DNA of 64,000 bases from Hyunsoonleella flava. GTDB taxonomy: Bacteria > Bacteroidota > Bacteroidia > Flavobacteriales > Flavobacteriaceae. The notes under the pieces are model-generated. The model was not told the DNA's origin. It saw only the letters and a list, made by a program, of their open reading frames with translations, and did not search any database. The stretch spans positions 1 through 64,000 of the forward strand of contig NZ_SIRT01000017.1 of the NCBI RefSeq assembly GCF_004310325.1, given 5' to 3'. Positions 38,784 to 46,750 of the stretch are shown here, in pieces; position 1 is the first letter of the stretch, and each line of letters starts with the position of its first letter. A program made the translations under genes and the position numbers.

Positions 38784-39529
38784 TACAGACTTTTTTTATG
38801 TTGAAGCGCTTCTACAGTTCGCGTTGAAGCTGCTGTAACTGATAAAGGTAATACTAAAATAACACCGATTACTGGAACCAATAAAAAGAGAATAAAAACA
38901 ATACCATTACCAATAGCTAATCCGCGATGCTTACGCACAAATTGCACACTTTCTTTATACTGAAAATGACGCTCCAAAGTGTAATCCATATTACCAAAAC
39001 CTGCATAATAGGCTTGTACCATAAATAGTAATACGGTTGAAAATATATTGACTACAGGAATGAATTTTAAGAGTAAAATTGGAATGGTTAATAATAATTC
39101 CATTAATAAATTTCTACCATTTATTTTGATACCACGCATCAGTTGTTGCATAAATGAGGTGTCTCTATGCGAATGTGGTGGGTTTCCTGTAAAATGCGCT
39201 TCTATTTTTTCTGAAACGGGACTCATAAATGGTGCTGATAGTGCCATTATGATATGTTTGAAAAGTATAATACCGATAACTACAATGATTAAACCACCGA
39301 TAAAATTACTGATGGATGAAAACGTCTCTTTCCCCCAATCCCAAATCCAAATTTTAGAGATAAATCCACCAATGTTATCAGACAATCCATAAGCTGAACC
39401 AAAGACTATAATTGCTGTTACAAAGCTGATTAACATAGGAATAGCAAAATATTTCCAGAGTTTTAGTTTTGATATTAAACTAAATGCGCCGAAGTATGCT
39501 TTAATTCCTGAAATGATGTTTTTAATCAT
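38783..39529 (-). CDS. EI24 domain membrane protein
   Basis: A 248-residue integral membrane protein with about five hydrophobic segments (22-45, 70-97, 135-165, 203-235). The EI24/CysZ-like signature is around APFMSPVSEKIEA. CysZ is a sulfate permease, but Bacteroidota homologues have no known function. It is sandwiched between trkH (2-bp gap) and the GNAT gene (1-bp overlap), so co-transcribed. Confidence 0.85.
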   Translation of the reverse strand: MIKNIISGIKAYFGAFSLISKLKLWKYFAIPMLISFVTAIIVFGSAYGLSDNIGGFISKIWIWDWGKETFSSISNFIGGLIIVVIGIILFKHIIMALSAPFMSPVSEKIEAHFTGNPPHSHRDTSFMQQLMRGIKINGRNLLMELLLTIPILLLKFIPVVNIFSTVLLFMVQAYYAGFGNMDYTLERHFQYKESVQFVRKHRGLAIGNGIVFILFLLVPVIGVILVLPLSVTAASTRTVEALQHKKSL

Positions 39530-39531
39530 TA

Positions 39532-40890
39532 TTAAACTGCTATATCGCCTTTTAAAATTGGGGTGTTTTCTTCTGTTTTTTTACTTCGTGCCCAAATCGC
39601 TAAGCCAAAAGTTAGGACGCCTAATCTTCCAATAAACATCAATACAATTACAACCACTTTTCCAAAGGTATTAATATCCGCTGTAATACCGGTACTTATA
39701 CCAACAGTTCCTAGTGCAGACGCCACTTCAAATAGAATTTCTTCAAACTTTAAATCGTTGGTAAGTGTGATTAAAAACGTACCTATTAAAATAATGCTTG
39801 TATAGAAAATGAATGCTGAGGTAGCAATATACAAGCGTTCGTACGGAATTATGCGCCCTAGAAATGTGATGTGCTTGCTGCCTTTAAGTTGACTTTTCAT
39901 AATAGCAAAAATAGCAGTTAAGGTTGTTATTTTTATACCGCCAGCAGTTCCGGAAGGTGATGCGCCAACGTACATTAAAAAAATACAAATAAGCATCATG
40001 GCTTGGGAGAATACTCCAAAGTCTACAGTATTGAAACCAACGGTAGTCATGGCTGTCATAGTTTGAAAAAACGATGCCAGAAATCTCGATTTCCCTGATA
40101 AGTTAACTATCGAAGGTTCGAAAAAATATAAAAATATAGTTCCAAAAGTTAGGAGTAGTAAAAACCCGTAAAGGATGATTTTAGTTGTGAAGCTCAATTT
40201 GTGCGATTTTTTTCTGATAAACATGCCAAAATCTGTAATTACTATAAAACCCAAAGAGCCACAAATAGCCAGCATTGAAATTATAAAATTCACAAAATTA
40301 TCATCTACGTATGCAGTGAAACCACTATTAAAAAGACTGAATCCTGCGGTACAAAATGTACTAACGCTATGAAATATAGATGACCAAAGTGTTTCCCAAA
40401 ATGGTGCGCCACTTTCTTTAAAAGCTATAAAAAACAGAATAGCACCTATAAGTTCCATAATGAAGGTGAATAGAATTACTGATTTTAAAAAATCGTTTAT
40501 TCTGATGGTTTTTGGTAGTGTAAATTCGGTGGAGAGTATTTTTTTATGCCAGATGGTCATTTTTCGTGTTGTAGATAACAGCATGAATGTGGTAAAAGAT
40601 AAATAACCAATGCCTCCAAGTTGAATGAGTATCATAATGATTAACTGACCGAAAAAATTATAAGTATCAAAAATAGAAACGGTAACTAAGCCTGTTGTAG
40701 ATACTGCTGAAGTAGAGATAAATAAATGATCTAATATGGAAACACTTTCTTTCTGAACTATTGGAAGACATAACAATAAAAAGCCTAAAATAATATAACT
40801 TAAAAAGCCATAAAACAAATTTTGTTGTGGAGACCATCCTCTTTTTAATAAGGCGTATTTTTTTGCGAGTTGTTGAAATTTATTTGGCAT
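39532..40890 (-). CDS. trkH: TrkH family potassium uptake protein
   Basis: A 452-residue K+ channel-like subunit of Trk/Ktr uptake systems. It has four pore-loop repeats; filter-region sequences SAVSTTGLV, TFCTAGFS, TAMTTVGFN and SALGTVGIS carry the conserved glycines. The cytoplasmic partner TrkA/KtrA is not in the window. It starts the trkH-EI24-GNAT-hemF-hemB run and is separated from hemE by the repeat R3. Confidence 0.92.
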   Translation of the reverse strand: MPNKFQQLAKKYALLKRGWSPQQNLFYGFLSYIILGFLLLCLPIVQKESVSILDHLFISTSAVSTTGLVTVSIFDTYNFFGQLIIMILIQLGGIGYLSFTTFMLLSTTRKMTIWHKKILSTEFTLPKTIRINDFLKSVILFTFIMELIGAILFFIAFKESGAPFWETLWSSIFHSVSTFCTAGFSLFNSGFTAYVDDNFVNFIISMLAICGSLGFIVITDFGMFIRKKSHKLSFTTKIILYGFLLLLTFGTIFLYFFEPSIVNLSGKSRFLASFFQTMTAMTTVGFNTVDFGVFSQAMMLICIFLMYVGASPSGTAGGIKITTLTAIFAIMKSQLKGSKHITFLGRIIPYERLYIATSAFIFYTSIILIGTFLITLTNDLKFEEILFEVASALGTVGISTGITADINTFGKVVVIVLMFIGRLGVLTFGLAIWARSKKTEENTPILKGDIAV

Positions 40891-40960
40891 AATGTATTAA
40901 GGTTGTTTTTATAAAAATAAACCTTTTAAAAACGAAATTTAAATTATTTGATGTTACTTC

Positions 40961-41097
40961 TGCGTTAGGGATTGAACGGCCTGTTGGAGCTCCCGACCTA
41001 AGGAGGAGCGACTAGTGAAAGCCCGACCTACTTTTTACAGCGATTAGTTGATGGTTAAAACCAAATGTTACACAAAAAAGTAGGTAACGCCCAAATT
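40961..41097 (-). repeat. dispersed intergenic repeat, copy R3
   Basis: On the minus strand it starts 3 bases after the hemE stop. Blocks: AATTTGGGCGTTACC, then an imperfect hairpin (CCTACTTTTT ... AAAAAGTAGG, loop about 40 bases), GGTCGGGCTTTCACTAGTCG, GGGAGCTCCAACA and CGTTCAATCCCTAACGC. It lies between hemE and trkH and may form the 3' UTR of hemE. Confidence 0.78.
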
Positions 41098-41100
41098 ATT

Positions 41101-42126
41101 TTAATTTTCGTACTCTTTTACAGCATCTATAAACGCTTTGGCATTATCTAAACCTATATTTGGCAAGATGCCATGGCCTAGGTTTACAATATATTTGTCT
41201 TTACCAAATTCGTTAATCATTTGGTGCACCATTTTCTTAATTTCTGCTGGAGGTGAAAATAAGCGTGTGGGGTCGAAATTACCCTGAAGCGTTATGTTTC
41301 CACCTGTTAAATAACGTGCGTTTCTTGCAGAACAGGTCCAGTCTACACCCAAGGCTGCAGCACCAGATTTTGCCATTTCGCCTAACGCAAACCAACAGCC
41401 TTTACCGAAGGCAATTACTGGGGCGTCATCTTTTAAAGCGTCAATAATTTGCTGGATGTATTGCCATGAAAATTCTTGATAATCTACTGGTGAGAGCATG
41501 CCTCCCCAAGAATCGAACACCTGTACTGCATTACAGCCTGCTTTTACTTTTTCTTTTAAATAAGCAATAGTGGTATCTGTAATTTTTTGAAGCAATTGAT
41601 GAGCTGCTACAGGGTTTGTAAAACAAAATTCTTTGGCTTTATCAAAGTTTTTACTGCCTTGACCTTGCACGCAATAGCATAAAATGGTCCACGGTGAGCC
41701 TGCAAAACCAATTAATGGAATTTCATCGTTTAGTTTTTCTTTGGTGGCTTTTATGGCTTGGTATACGTAATCTAATTCTACCGTAACATCTGGTACAATT
41801 ACATTATCAACATCTTTTTGAGAACGAACTGGGTTTGGTAAGTATGGGCCAAAATTTGGCTTCATCTGCACCTCGATATTCATGGCTTGTGGAATGACCA
41901 AAATATCACTAAACAAAATAGCCGCATCCATACCGTATCTGCGAATGGGTTGAACTGTAATTTCACTGGCTAATTCTGGGGTTTGGCAACGCGTAAAGAA
42001 ATCGTATTTTGCCTTAATTTCCATGAATTCTGGCAAGTAACGTCCTGCTTGACGCATCATCCATACCGGTGGACGATCTACCGTTTCTCCTTTTAATGCT
42101 CTTAAAAATAAATCGTTCTTTATCAT
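41101..42126 (-). CDS. hemE: uroporphyrinogen decarboxylase
   Basis: HemE removes four carboxyl groups from uroporphyrinogen III to give coproporphyrinogen III. The 341-residue protein starts with the signature [17 protein letters not shown] and has the second one, [12 protein letters not shown]. The C-terminal NLGHGILPN is intact. It belongs to the hemA-hemCD-hemE run; the four-helix-bundle cassette separates it from hemCD. Length is normal. Confidence 0.97.
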   Translation of the reverse strand: MIKNDLFLRALKGETVDRPPVWMMRQAGRYLPEFMEIKAKYDFFTRCQTPELASEITVQPIRRYGMDAAILFSDILVIPQAMNIEVQMKPNFGPYLPNPVRSQKDVDNVIVPDVTVELDYVYQAIKATKEKLNDEIPLIGFAGSPWTILCYCVQGQGSKNFDKAKEFCFTNPVAAHQLLQKITDTTIAYLKEKVKAGCNAVQVFDSWGGMLSPVDYQEFSWQYIQQIIDALKDDAPVIAFGKGCWFALGEMAKSGAAALGVDWTCSARNARYLTGGNITLQGNFDPTRLFSPPAEIKKMVHQMINEFGKDKYIVNLGHGILPNIGLDNAKAFIDAVKEYEN

Positions 42127-42128
42127 AA

Positions 42129-42603
42129 CTGGCTGTTGGCTGTTGGCTTTTAGCTATTGGCTAAGGCGTATCAGCTATTTTTGATTTTATTTATTAAACT
42201 ATTTATCATTCTTGCTTCTTTTTGGATTAAAGTAAAAACAATTTCTAGTTCTTTTTCTTCTATAAATTTTAACTCTTGTGCGATGACAAGTTGTGTTTCC
42301 ACTTCGAAAAGTGAACCTATTGCTATTTCAAGAAAGCGTTTAAACTCAACCTCACTATTTCTGCTACAACCTTCAGCTATGTTTGAAGGAACAGATACCG
42401 ATGCTCTTGTGATCTGACTTCGTAAACCAAACTTCTCTTCAGATGGTAATTTATCAGATAATCGATATACCTGTTTTACAAGTTCAATACCATTCTTCCA
42501 GATTTCAAGTTTTCTAAAATCCCTCATTCTATCTAGCTCTTAGCCTTTAGCTTTATATTCATAACGGTGGCGCCAACAGCTAAGAGCTAAAGGCTAACAG
42601 CCA
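42129..42603 (-). mobile_element. candidate four-helix-bundle cassette with inverted repeat ends
   Basis: The whole hemCD-hemE gap is filled by one small gene and two flanks rich in TGGCTGTT/TAGCTNTTGGC words. The left flank 42129-42161 and the right flank 42572-42603 are imperfect inverted repeats of about 32 bp. A further copy of the word AGCTCTTAGCCTTTAGCT lies at 42535-42552. There is no transposase. Similar flanks around this gene family elsewhere would make it a non-autonomous mobile cassette; that is inference. Confidence 0.45.
42171..42527 (-). CDS. four helix bundle protein (23S rRNA intervening-sequence family)
   Basis: This 118-residue all-helical protein belongs to the TIGR02436/PF05635 family, first seen in insertions inside 23S rRNA genes. 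The signature RDFRKLEIWKNGIELV, the central SQITRASVSVPSNIAEG and EFKRFLEIAIGSLFEVE are present. Family proteins form pentameric bundles; function is unknown. Here it is inserted between hemCD and hemE, flanked by imperfect inverted repeats. It is unlikely to act in heme synthesis. Confidence 0.9.
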   Translation of the reverse strand: MRDFRKLEIWKNGIELVKQVYRLSDKLPSEEKFGLRSQITRASVSVPSNIAEGCSRNSEVEFKRFLEIAIGSLFEVETQLVIAQELKFIEEKELEIVFTLIQKEARMINSLINKIKNS

Positions 42604-42606
42604 TTA

Positions 42607-44181
42607 TCAAACGTAGTGCGCATTCACCAATTCAATCACACTTTCTACAGTTGGCACTTTTGCAATTCTAACATCTTTGAAATGCTTTTTTGCTTCTTTT
42701 GCTGTGGTTTCTCCTATACAAAATGCTATTACATCACTCTTGTTACTGCGAGCAAAGCTTTCTACGGTTGAAGGACTATAAAACATGGCACCTTCTATAG
42801 AATCTTCTACTTTATGCCCATCGTATTTAGTTTGGTATGCTTCAACTTCGTTAACTTTTATATTGTTTTCGCTCAAAGTTGTTGGTAAATCGTCTAATCT
42901 AATATCACTACAAAAATAGGTTACTGCTGTACCTTCAATATATTCTACTAAATATGCTGCTAGTGCTTTTGCGTTTTTAGCAGAATGCTTCACAGGTCCT
43001 ATTTTACGTTCTATTAAACGCTTGGTTCTTCTGCCTACGCAATAAATATTTTTAAATTGTAATTCTTCAGCAGAGTAATTTGTAATGAGTGCTTCAACAG
43101 CATTTTTACTTGTAAGAATAACATTTTCAATCTCAGATTTTAAAATTTGAGGACGAATACGATTCAAACTTATTTTAATAAAATCATCGCTTTTTGATAC
43201 TACTTTTTCATGAAATAGCTTTTGCTGATCTTGCGTTAATTTTTTAGTTGAAAATACATTGGTAACCTTGTTTGAGTACTTAATTTCATCCATCAAACGT
43301 TTACCACCGCGCTCTATAATATAATCAGCACAAAACACGGCTAAATCTTCGTGTTTGCCTAGTTTTTCAGAACGTTCTACGTTTATTTTTTTGGAACCAT
43401 CTTTGCTTAAAAGTACACCTTTAAAATGTACTTCTTCATTTTTAATAAAAGCTAGAGCCCCTATTGGTGCTGTACAACCGCCTTCTAATCTATTTAAAAA
43501 CTTACGTTCTACAGTAGTGCAAATCTCAGTTTCTTCATGGTTTAACGCGGCGCAAGCTTCTTTAACAAAATCATCTTCATCTAAAGCAGTAATCATAATG
43601 GCACCTTGGGCTGGTGCAGGAATCATCCAATCAAGATTAATGGCTTCTTCTGGCCTAATGCCAATTCTACCAATACCTGCAGCGGCGAAAATGGCACCAT
43701 TCCAGTCGTTATCTTGAAGTTTCTGCAAACGAGAATTAACGTTACCACGCAAATCTGTTATAGTATGTGTTGGGTATCGGTTAAGCCACTGTGCTTTTCG
43801 GCGTAAACTACCTGTAGCAATTACGGCATCTTTAGCACTTAAAAATTCTTCATTGCTTTTAAATACCAAAGTATCATTGACGTTACCACGCTTTAAAACT
43901 GCCGCTTGTACAATGCCTTTTGGCAAAACGGTAGGTACATCTTTTAACGAATGTACTGCAATATCGATATCGTGATTTAACATGGCGATATCAAGCGTTC
44001 TAGTAAAAATACCTGTAATGCCTAATTCGTAAAGCGGTTTATCCAACACCAAATCACCTGTGGATTTTACTGGAACCAGTTCTGTTGCATGTCCTTCTTT
44101 TTCGAGTAAACTTTGTACTATTTTGGCTTGCCATAGCGCTAATTCGCTATCGCGCGTACCAATCCTTATGGTTTTAGACAT
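42607..44181 (-). CDS. hemCD: hydroxymethylbilane synthase / uroporphyrinogen-III synthase fusion
   Basis: A 524-residue fusion. The N-terminal part (1-300) is HemC: IRIGTRDSELALWQA, SLKDVP, RRKAQWL, and the cofactor-cysteine loop LEGGCTAPIGA. The C-terminal part (about 310-524) is a HemD-like uroporphyrinogen-III synthase (ILTSKNAVEAL, YCVGRRTKRLIE, YSPSTVESFARS, FCIGETTAKEA). Together they turn porphobilinogen into uroporphyrinogen III. The start overlaps the end of hemA by 8 bp. Such fusions are known in Bacteroidota. Confidence 0.93.
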   Translation of the reverse strand: MSKTIRIGTRDSELALWQAKIVQSLLEKEGHATELVPVKSTGDLVLDKPLYELGITGIFTRTLDIAMLNHDIDIAVHSLKDVPTVLPKGIVQAAVLKRGNVNDTLVFKSNEEFLSAKDAVIATGSLRRKAQWLNRYPTHTITDLRGNVNSRLQKLQDNDWNGAIFAAAGIGRIGIRPEEAINLDWMIPAPAQGAIMITALDEDDFVKEACAALNHEETEICTTVERKFLNRLEGGCTAPIGALAFIKNEEVHFKGVLLSKDGSKKINVERSEKLGKHEDLAVFCADYIIERGGKRLMDEIKYSNKVTNVFSTKKLTQDQQKLFHEKVVSKSDDFIKISLNRIRPQILKSEIENVILTSKNAVEALITNYSAEELQFKNIYCVGRRTKRLIERKIGPVKHSAKNAKALAAYLVEYIEGTAVTYFCSDIRLDDLPTTLSENNIKVNEVEAYQTKYDGHKVEDSIEGAMFYSPSTVESFARSNKSDVIAFCIGETTAKEAKKHFKDVRIAKVPTVESVIELVNAHYV

Positions 44182-45439
44182 TTGTTTTTTGAGGTTCTTC
44201 TAACTGAAATACTTTTTTTATCAGTTCTAGACTATCATCCGTAGAAACGTCATCATCTTTTAAATGATGGGCAAAATGATTAGTTATTTTTTGAATGATT
44301 TTATTGCTGATTAATGCTGCTTGTTCTTCGTTAAAGTCAGATAATTTTTTACGTTGCGTATCTAACTCTGCTGTTGCAAAATCCGTCAGCTTATGCTTCA
44401 AAGCTTTAATGGTAGGTGCAAACTTTCTAGTTTCTAGCCAGCTATTAAATTCTGCTTTTACGTCTTCAATAATAGTTTCAGCTAATGGAATATCAGCTTT
44501 ACGTTTTTCAAGAGTTTCATCAGTAATTTTTGATAGATGATCCAGATGTACCAAAGAGACATTGTCCAATTCCTGAACATTTTCATTCACATTCTTCGGA
44601 ATAGATAAATCTAAAATTAAAAGTGGCTTTTTAGTTTGAATAATATGCTTATCTATGGTTGGGCGATGCGCTCCTGTAGCGACAATTAAAATATCAGAAG
44701 TGCTAATTTGCTCTTGTAAATTGGCATAATCCTTTACTACCAAATTGAACTTACCAGCAATTTTTTCAGCCTTGTCTTTTGTTCTATTGATGAGTGTAAT
44801 GTGCTCGTTTTCGGTATGTTTTACAAGATTTTCGCAAGTATTTCTACCAATTTTTCCTGTACCGAAAAGCAATATGTCTTTGTTGGAAACATTCTCTACA
44901 TTTTTAAAAATGTATTGTACTGAAGCAAACGATACCGAAGTTGCTCCTGATGAAATATTTGTTTCTGTTTTGATACGCTTACTGGCTTGAATCACAGCAT
45001 TGACCAAACGCTCGGAAAAATGATTCAGTAAATTATATGTTCTAGAGAGTTTAGTGCTGGACTTAAGCTGACTGATGATTTCAAAATCACCTAAGATTTG
45101 GCTATCTAATCCAGAACCCACACGAAACATATGCGCAATAGCTTCCTTATTTTTGTAAATGTAGGCTACATCGCGAAACTCTTCAACAGTACCGTTGGTG
45201 TTATCACATAGTAATTCAATAAGTTGATACGGATGCTGTGCGAAACCATAAATTTCGGTTCTATTACAGGTAGAAGTGACTATTAAACTTTCGATGTCGT
45301 TGTCTTTAGCCTGTTGTAGTAATGCATGTTTTGCGTCATTATCCAAACTAAAACGACCACGAATATCGGCGTCAGCTTTCTTATAACTCAAGCCAATGGC
45401 GTAAAAAGAACTACTTCTACTTATGTTGTATTTATGCAT
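44174..45439 (-). CDS. hemA: glutamyl-tRNA reductase
   Basis: HemA reduces glutamyl-tRNA to glutamate-1-semialdehyde, the committing step of C5 heme synthesis. The 421-residue protein has the catalytic loop VTSTCNRTEIY with the active Cys, the SGLDSQILGDFEI segment and the NADPH site LLFGTGKIGRNT. The frame extends upstream to a GTG at 45460, but a TACTTTTG promoter element at 45462-45469 puts the transcript start inside that extension. ATG 45439 (MHKYNISRS) is therefore the likely start. It is the first gene of the heme operon; hemL is not in the window. Confidence 0.95.
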   Translation of the reverse strand: MHKYNISRSSSFYAIGLSYKKADADIRGRFSLDNDAKHALLQQAKDNDIESLIVTSTCNRTEIYGFAQHPYQLIELLCDNTNGTVEEFRDVAYIYKNKEAIAHMFRVGSGLDSQILGDFEIISQLKSSTKLSRTYNLLNHFSERLVNAVIQASKRIKTETNISSGATSVSFASVQYIFKNVENVSNKDILLFGTGKIGRNTCENLVKHTENEHITLINRTKDKAEKIAGKFNLVVKDYANLQEQISTSDILIVATGAHRPTIDKHIIQTKKPLLILDLSIPKNVNENVQELDNVSLVHLDHLSKITDETLEKRKADIPLAETIIEDVKAEFNSWLETRKFAPTIKALKHKLTDFATAELDTQRKKLSDFNEEQAALISNKIIQKITNHFAHHLKDDDVSTDDSLELIKKVFQLEEPQKTNV

Positions 45440-45461
45440 TACTCTACCTGAAATTGCCACA

Positions 45462-45469
45462 CAAAAGTA
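45462..45469 (-). promoter_or_regulatory. -7 promoter element of the heme operon
   Basis: Reads TACTTTTG on the minus strand. The predicted transcript start at about 45456 leaves a leader of about 16 nt before ATG 45439. This decides the HemA start. Confidence 0.5.
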
Positions 45470-45563
45470 ACGTCATTGATAATAAAAAAATAACGCTGAA
45501 AGAACTTTTAATATCGTTTGTGGTTTTTTAAAGCATTTTGCAGAAAAAATATGATAAATGTCA

Positions 45564-45571
45564 TACTTTTG
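45564..45571 (+). promoter_or_regulatory. -7 promoter element of the divergent AraC gene
   Basis: TACTTTTG on the plus strand, 60 bases before the ATG, with a TTTG at 45537-45540 as a possible but slightly distant -33. It is the same octamer as the hemA promoter on the other strand, about 95 bp apart. Confidence 0.5.
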
Positions 45572-45631
45572 TAGTGAATTTGGTAGTTTTGAATGCTTTA
45601 ATTTAGAACTATTCTAAATAAATAAGAAAAA

Positions 45632-46528
45632 ATGAACGCAGAGCACAGTGCAAAAAGTATCGCTAGAAGAACTTTTGAAGAGACAAAAATAGATGACGGT
45701 TTTTTGGTATTAACCTTCAAAAATGACGAAAGTATCGCTCAAAGTGTTGCAAAAGACATAGATAGCACGTTTATTCAATTTCATTTCTGTATCAAAGGAG
45801 GTACTAAATTCGTTTTTAACCAAGGCCGTTATAGTTTGGATATACATGAGGAAAATTCGTTGCTGTTGTATAACCCACAACGCGAATTACCGATAGATCT
45901 TCAAGTTGAACCCAATTCTTGGATAGTGTCTATTTTAATATCCATTAAAAAATTCCATGGTTTATTTTCTCAGGAAGCCGACTATATCTCATTCTTAAAT
46001 TCTGAAAATAAGGACAAAAAATATTATAAAGATGGTGTGATTTCACCGTCGATGGCGATTGTTTTGAATCAATTGATAAATTATAGTTTAAATGCAACTA
46101 TTAAACAATTGTATTTCAAAGGAAAAGCCTACGAATTATTGAGTTTGTATTTTAATAGAAGTGAGGATGCCGATGTTGAGCAATGTCCGTTTTTAGTGGA
46201 TGAAGCTAACGTGATTAAAATTAGAAAAGCAAAAGACATCATAGTTTCCCGAATGGCGGAACCGCCAACATTACAAGAATTAGCCGATGAAATAGGATTG
46301 AATATTAAAAAATTAAAAGAAGGATTTAAGCAAATTTATGGCGATTCCGTATTTAGTTTTCTGTTTGATTATAAAATGGAAGTGGCTCGCAAGCTTTTAG
46401 AATCAGGAGAGAACAATGTTAATGAAGTAGGCCATAAAGTAGGATACAGTACCTCTAGCCACTTTATTGCAGCGTTTAAAAAGAAGTATGGTACAACGCC
46501 AAAAAAGTACGTTATGTCCTTAAATTAA
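45632..46528 (+). CDS. AraC family transcriptional regulator, divergent from hemA
   Basis: A 298-residue regulator. The N-terminal part (1-165) resembles a cupin-like sensor (FHFCIKGGTKFVFNQGRYSLDI). The C-terminal AraC helix-turn-helix pair covers about 200-298 (TLQELADEIGLNIKKLKEGFKQIYG and NEVGHKVGYSTSSHFIAAFKKKYGTTPKKY). It shares a 190-bp intergenic region with hemA, so regulation of heme synthesis or iron/heme response is a reasonable but unproven inference. Confidence 0.93.
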   Translation: MNAEHSAKSIARRTFEETKIDDGFLVLTFKNDESIAQSVAKDIDSTFIQFHFCIKGGTKFVFNQGRYSLDIHEENSLLLYNPQRELPIDLQVEPNSWIVSILISIKKFHGLFSQEADYISFLNSENKDKKYYKDGVISPSMAIVLNQLINYSLNATIKQLYFKGKAYELLSLYFNRSEDADVEQCPFLVDEANVIKIRKAKDIIVSRMAEPPTLQELADEIGLNIKKLKEGFKQIYGDSVFSFLFDYKMEVARKLLESGENNVNEVGHKVGYSTSSHFIAAFKKKYGTTPKKYVMSLN

Positions 46529-46587
46529 TACGTTTTAATCAAATTTTATTAGATTTGATAAATGATTAACCCCAAAACTCATTTATC

Positions 46588-46743
46588 ATGAAATTTCTAA
46601 CCCCAGAGATTGAAGCCTTGTCAAAACAATATGTTCAAGGCAAATCATTAGCAAAACCTAGTACGTCTTGTGGCATCTTTCAAGATTGCAATCCAAGTGA
46701 AACGCATCCTAATTTTTATCAACAGAAAGATATAAAGCACTAA
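46588..46743 (+). CDS. possible 51-residue protein, unknown
   Basis: An ATG frame of 51 codons (MKFLTPEIEALSKQY..., containing TSCGIFQDCNP with two cysteines four residues apart, ending QQKDIKH). It lies 59 bp after the AraC gene, with a weak hairpin (ATCAAAT/ATTTGAT) in between. Composition is protein-like and codon use looks normal. I do not recognise it. It could be co-transcribed with the AraC gene. Confidence 0.5.
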   Translation: MKFLTPEIEALSKQYVQGKSLAKPSTSCGIFQDCNPSETHPNFYQQKDIKH

Positions 46744-46750
46744 AGGTGTT

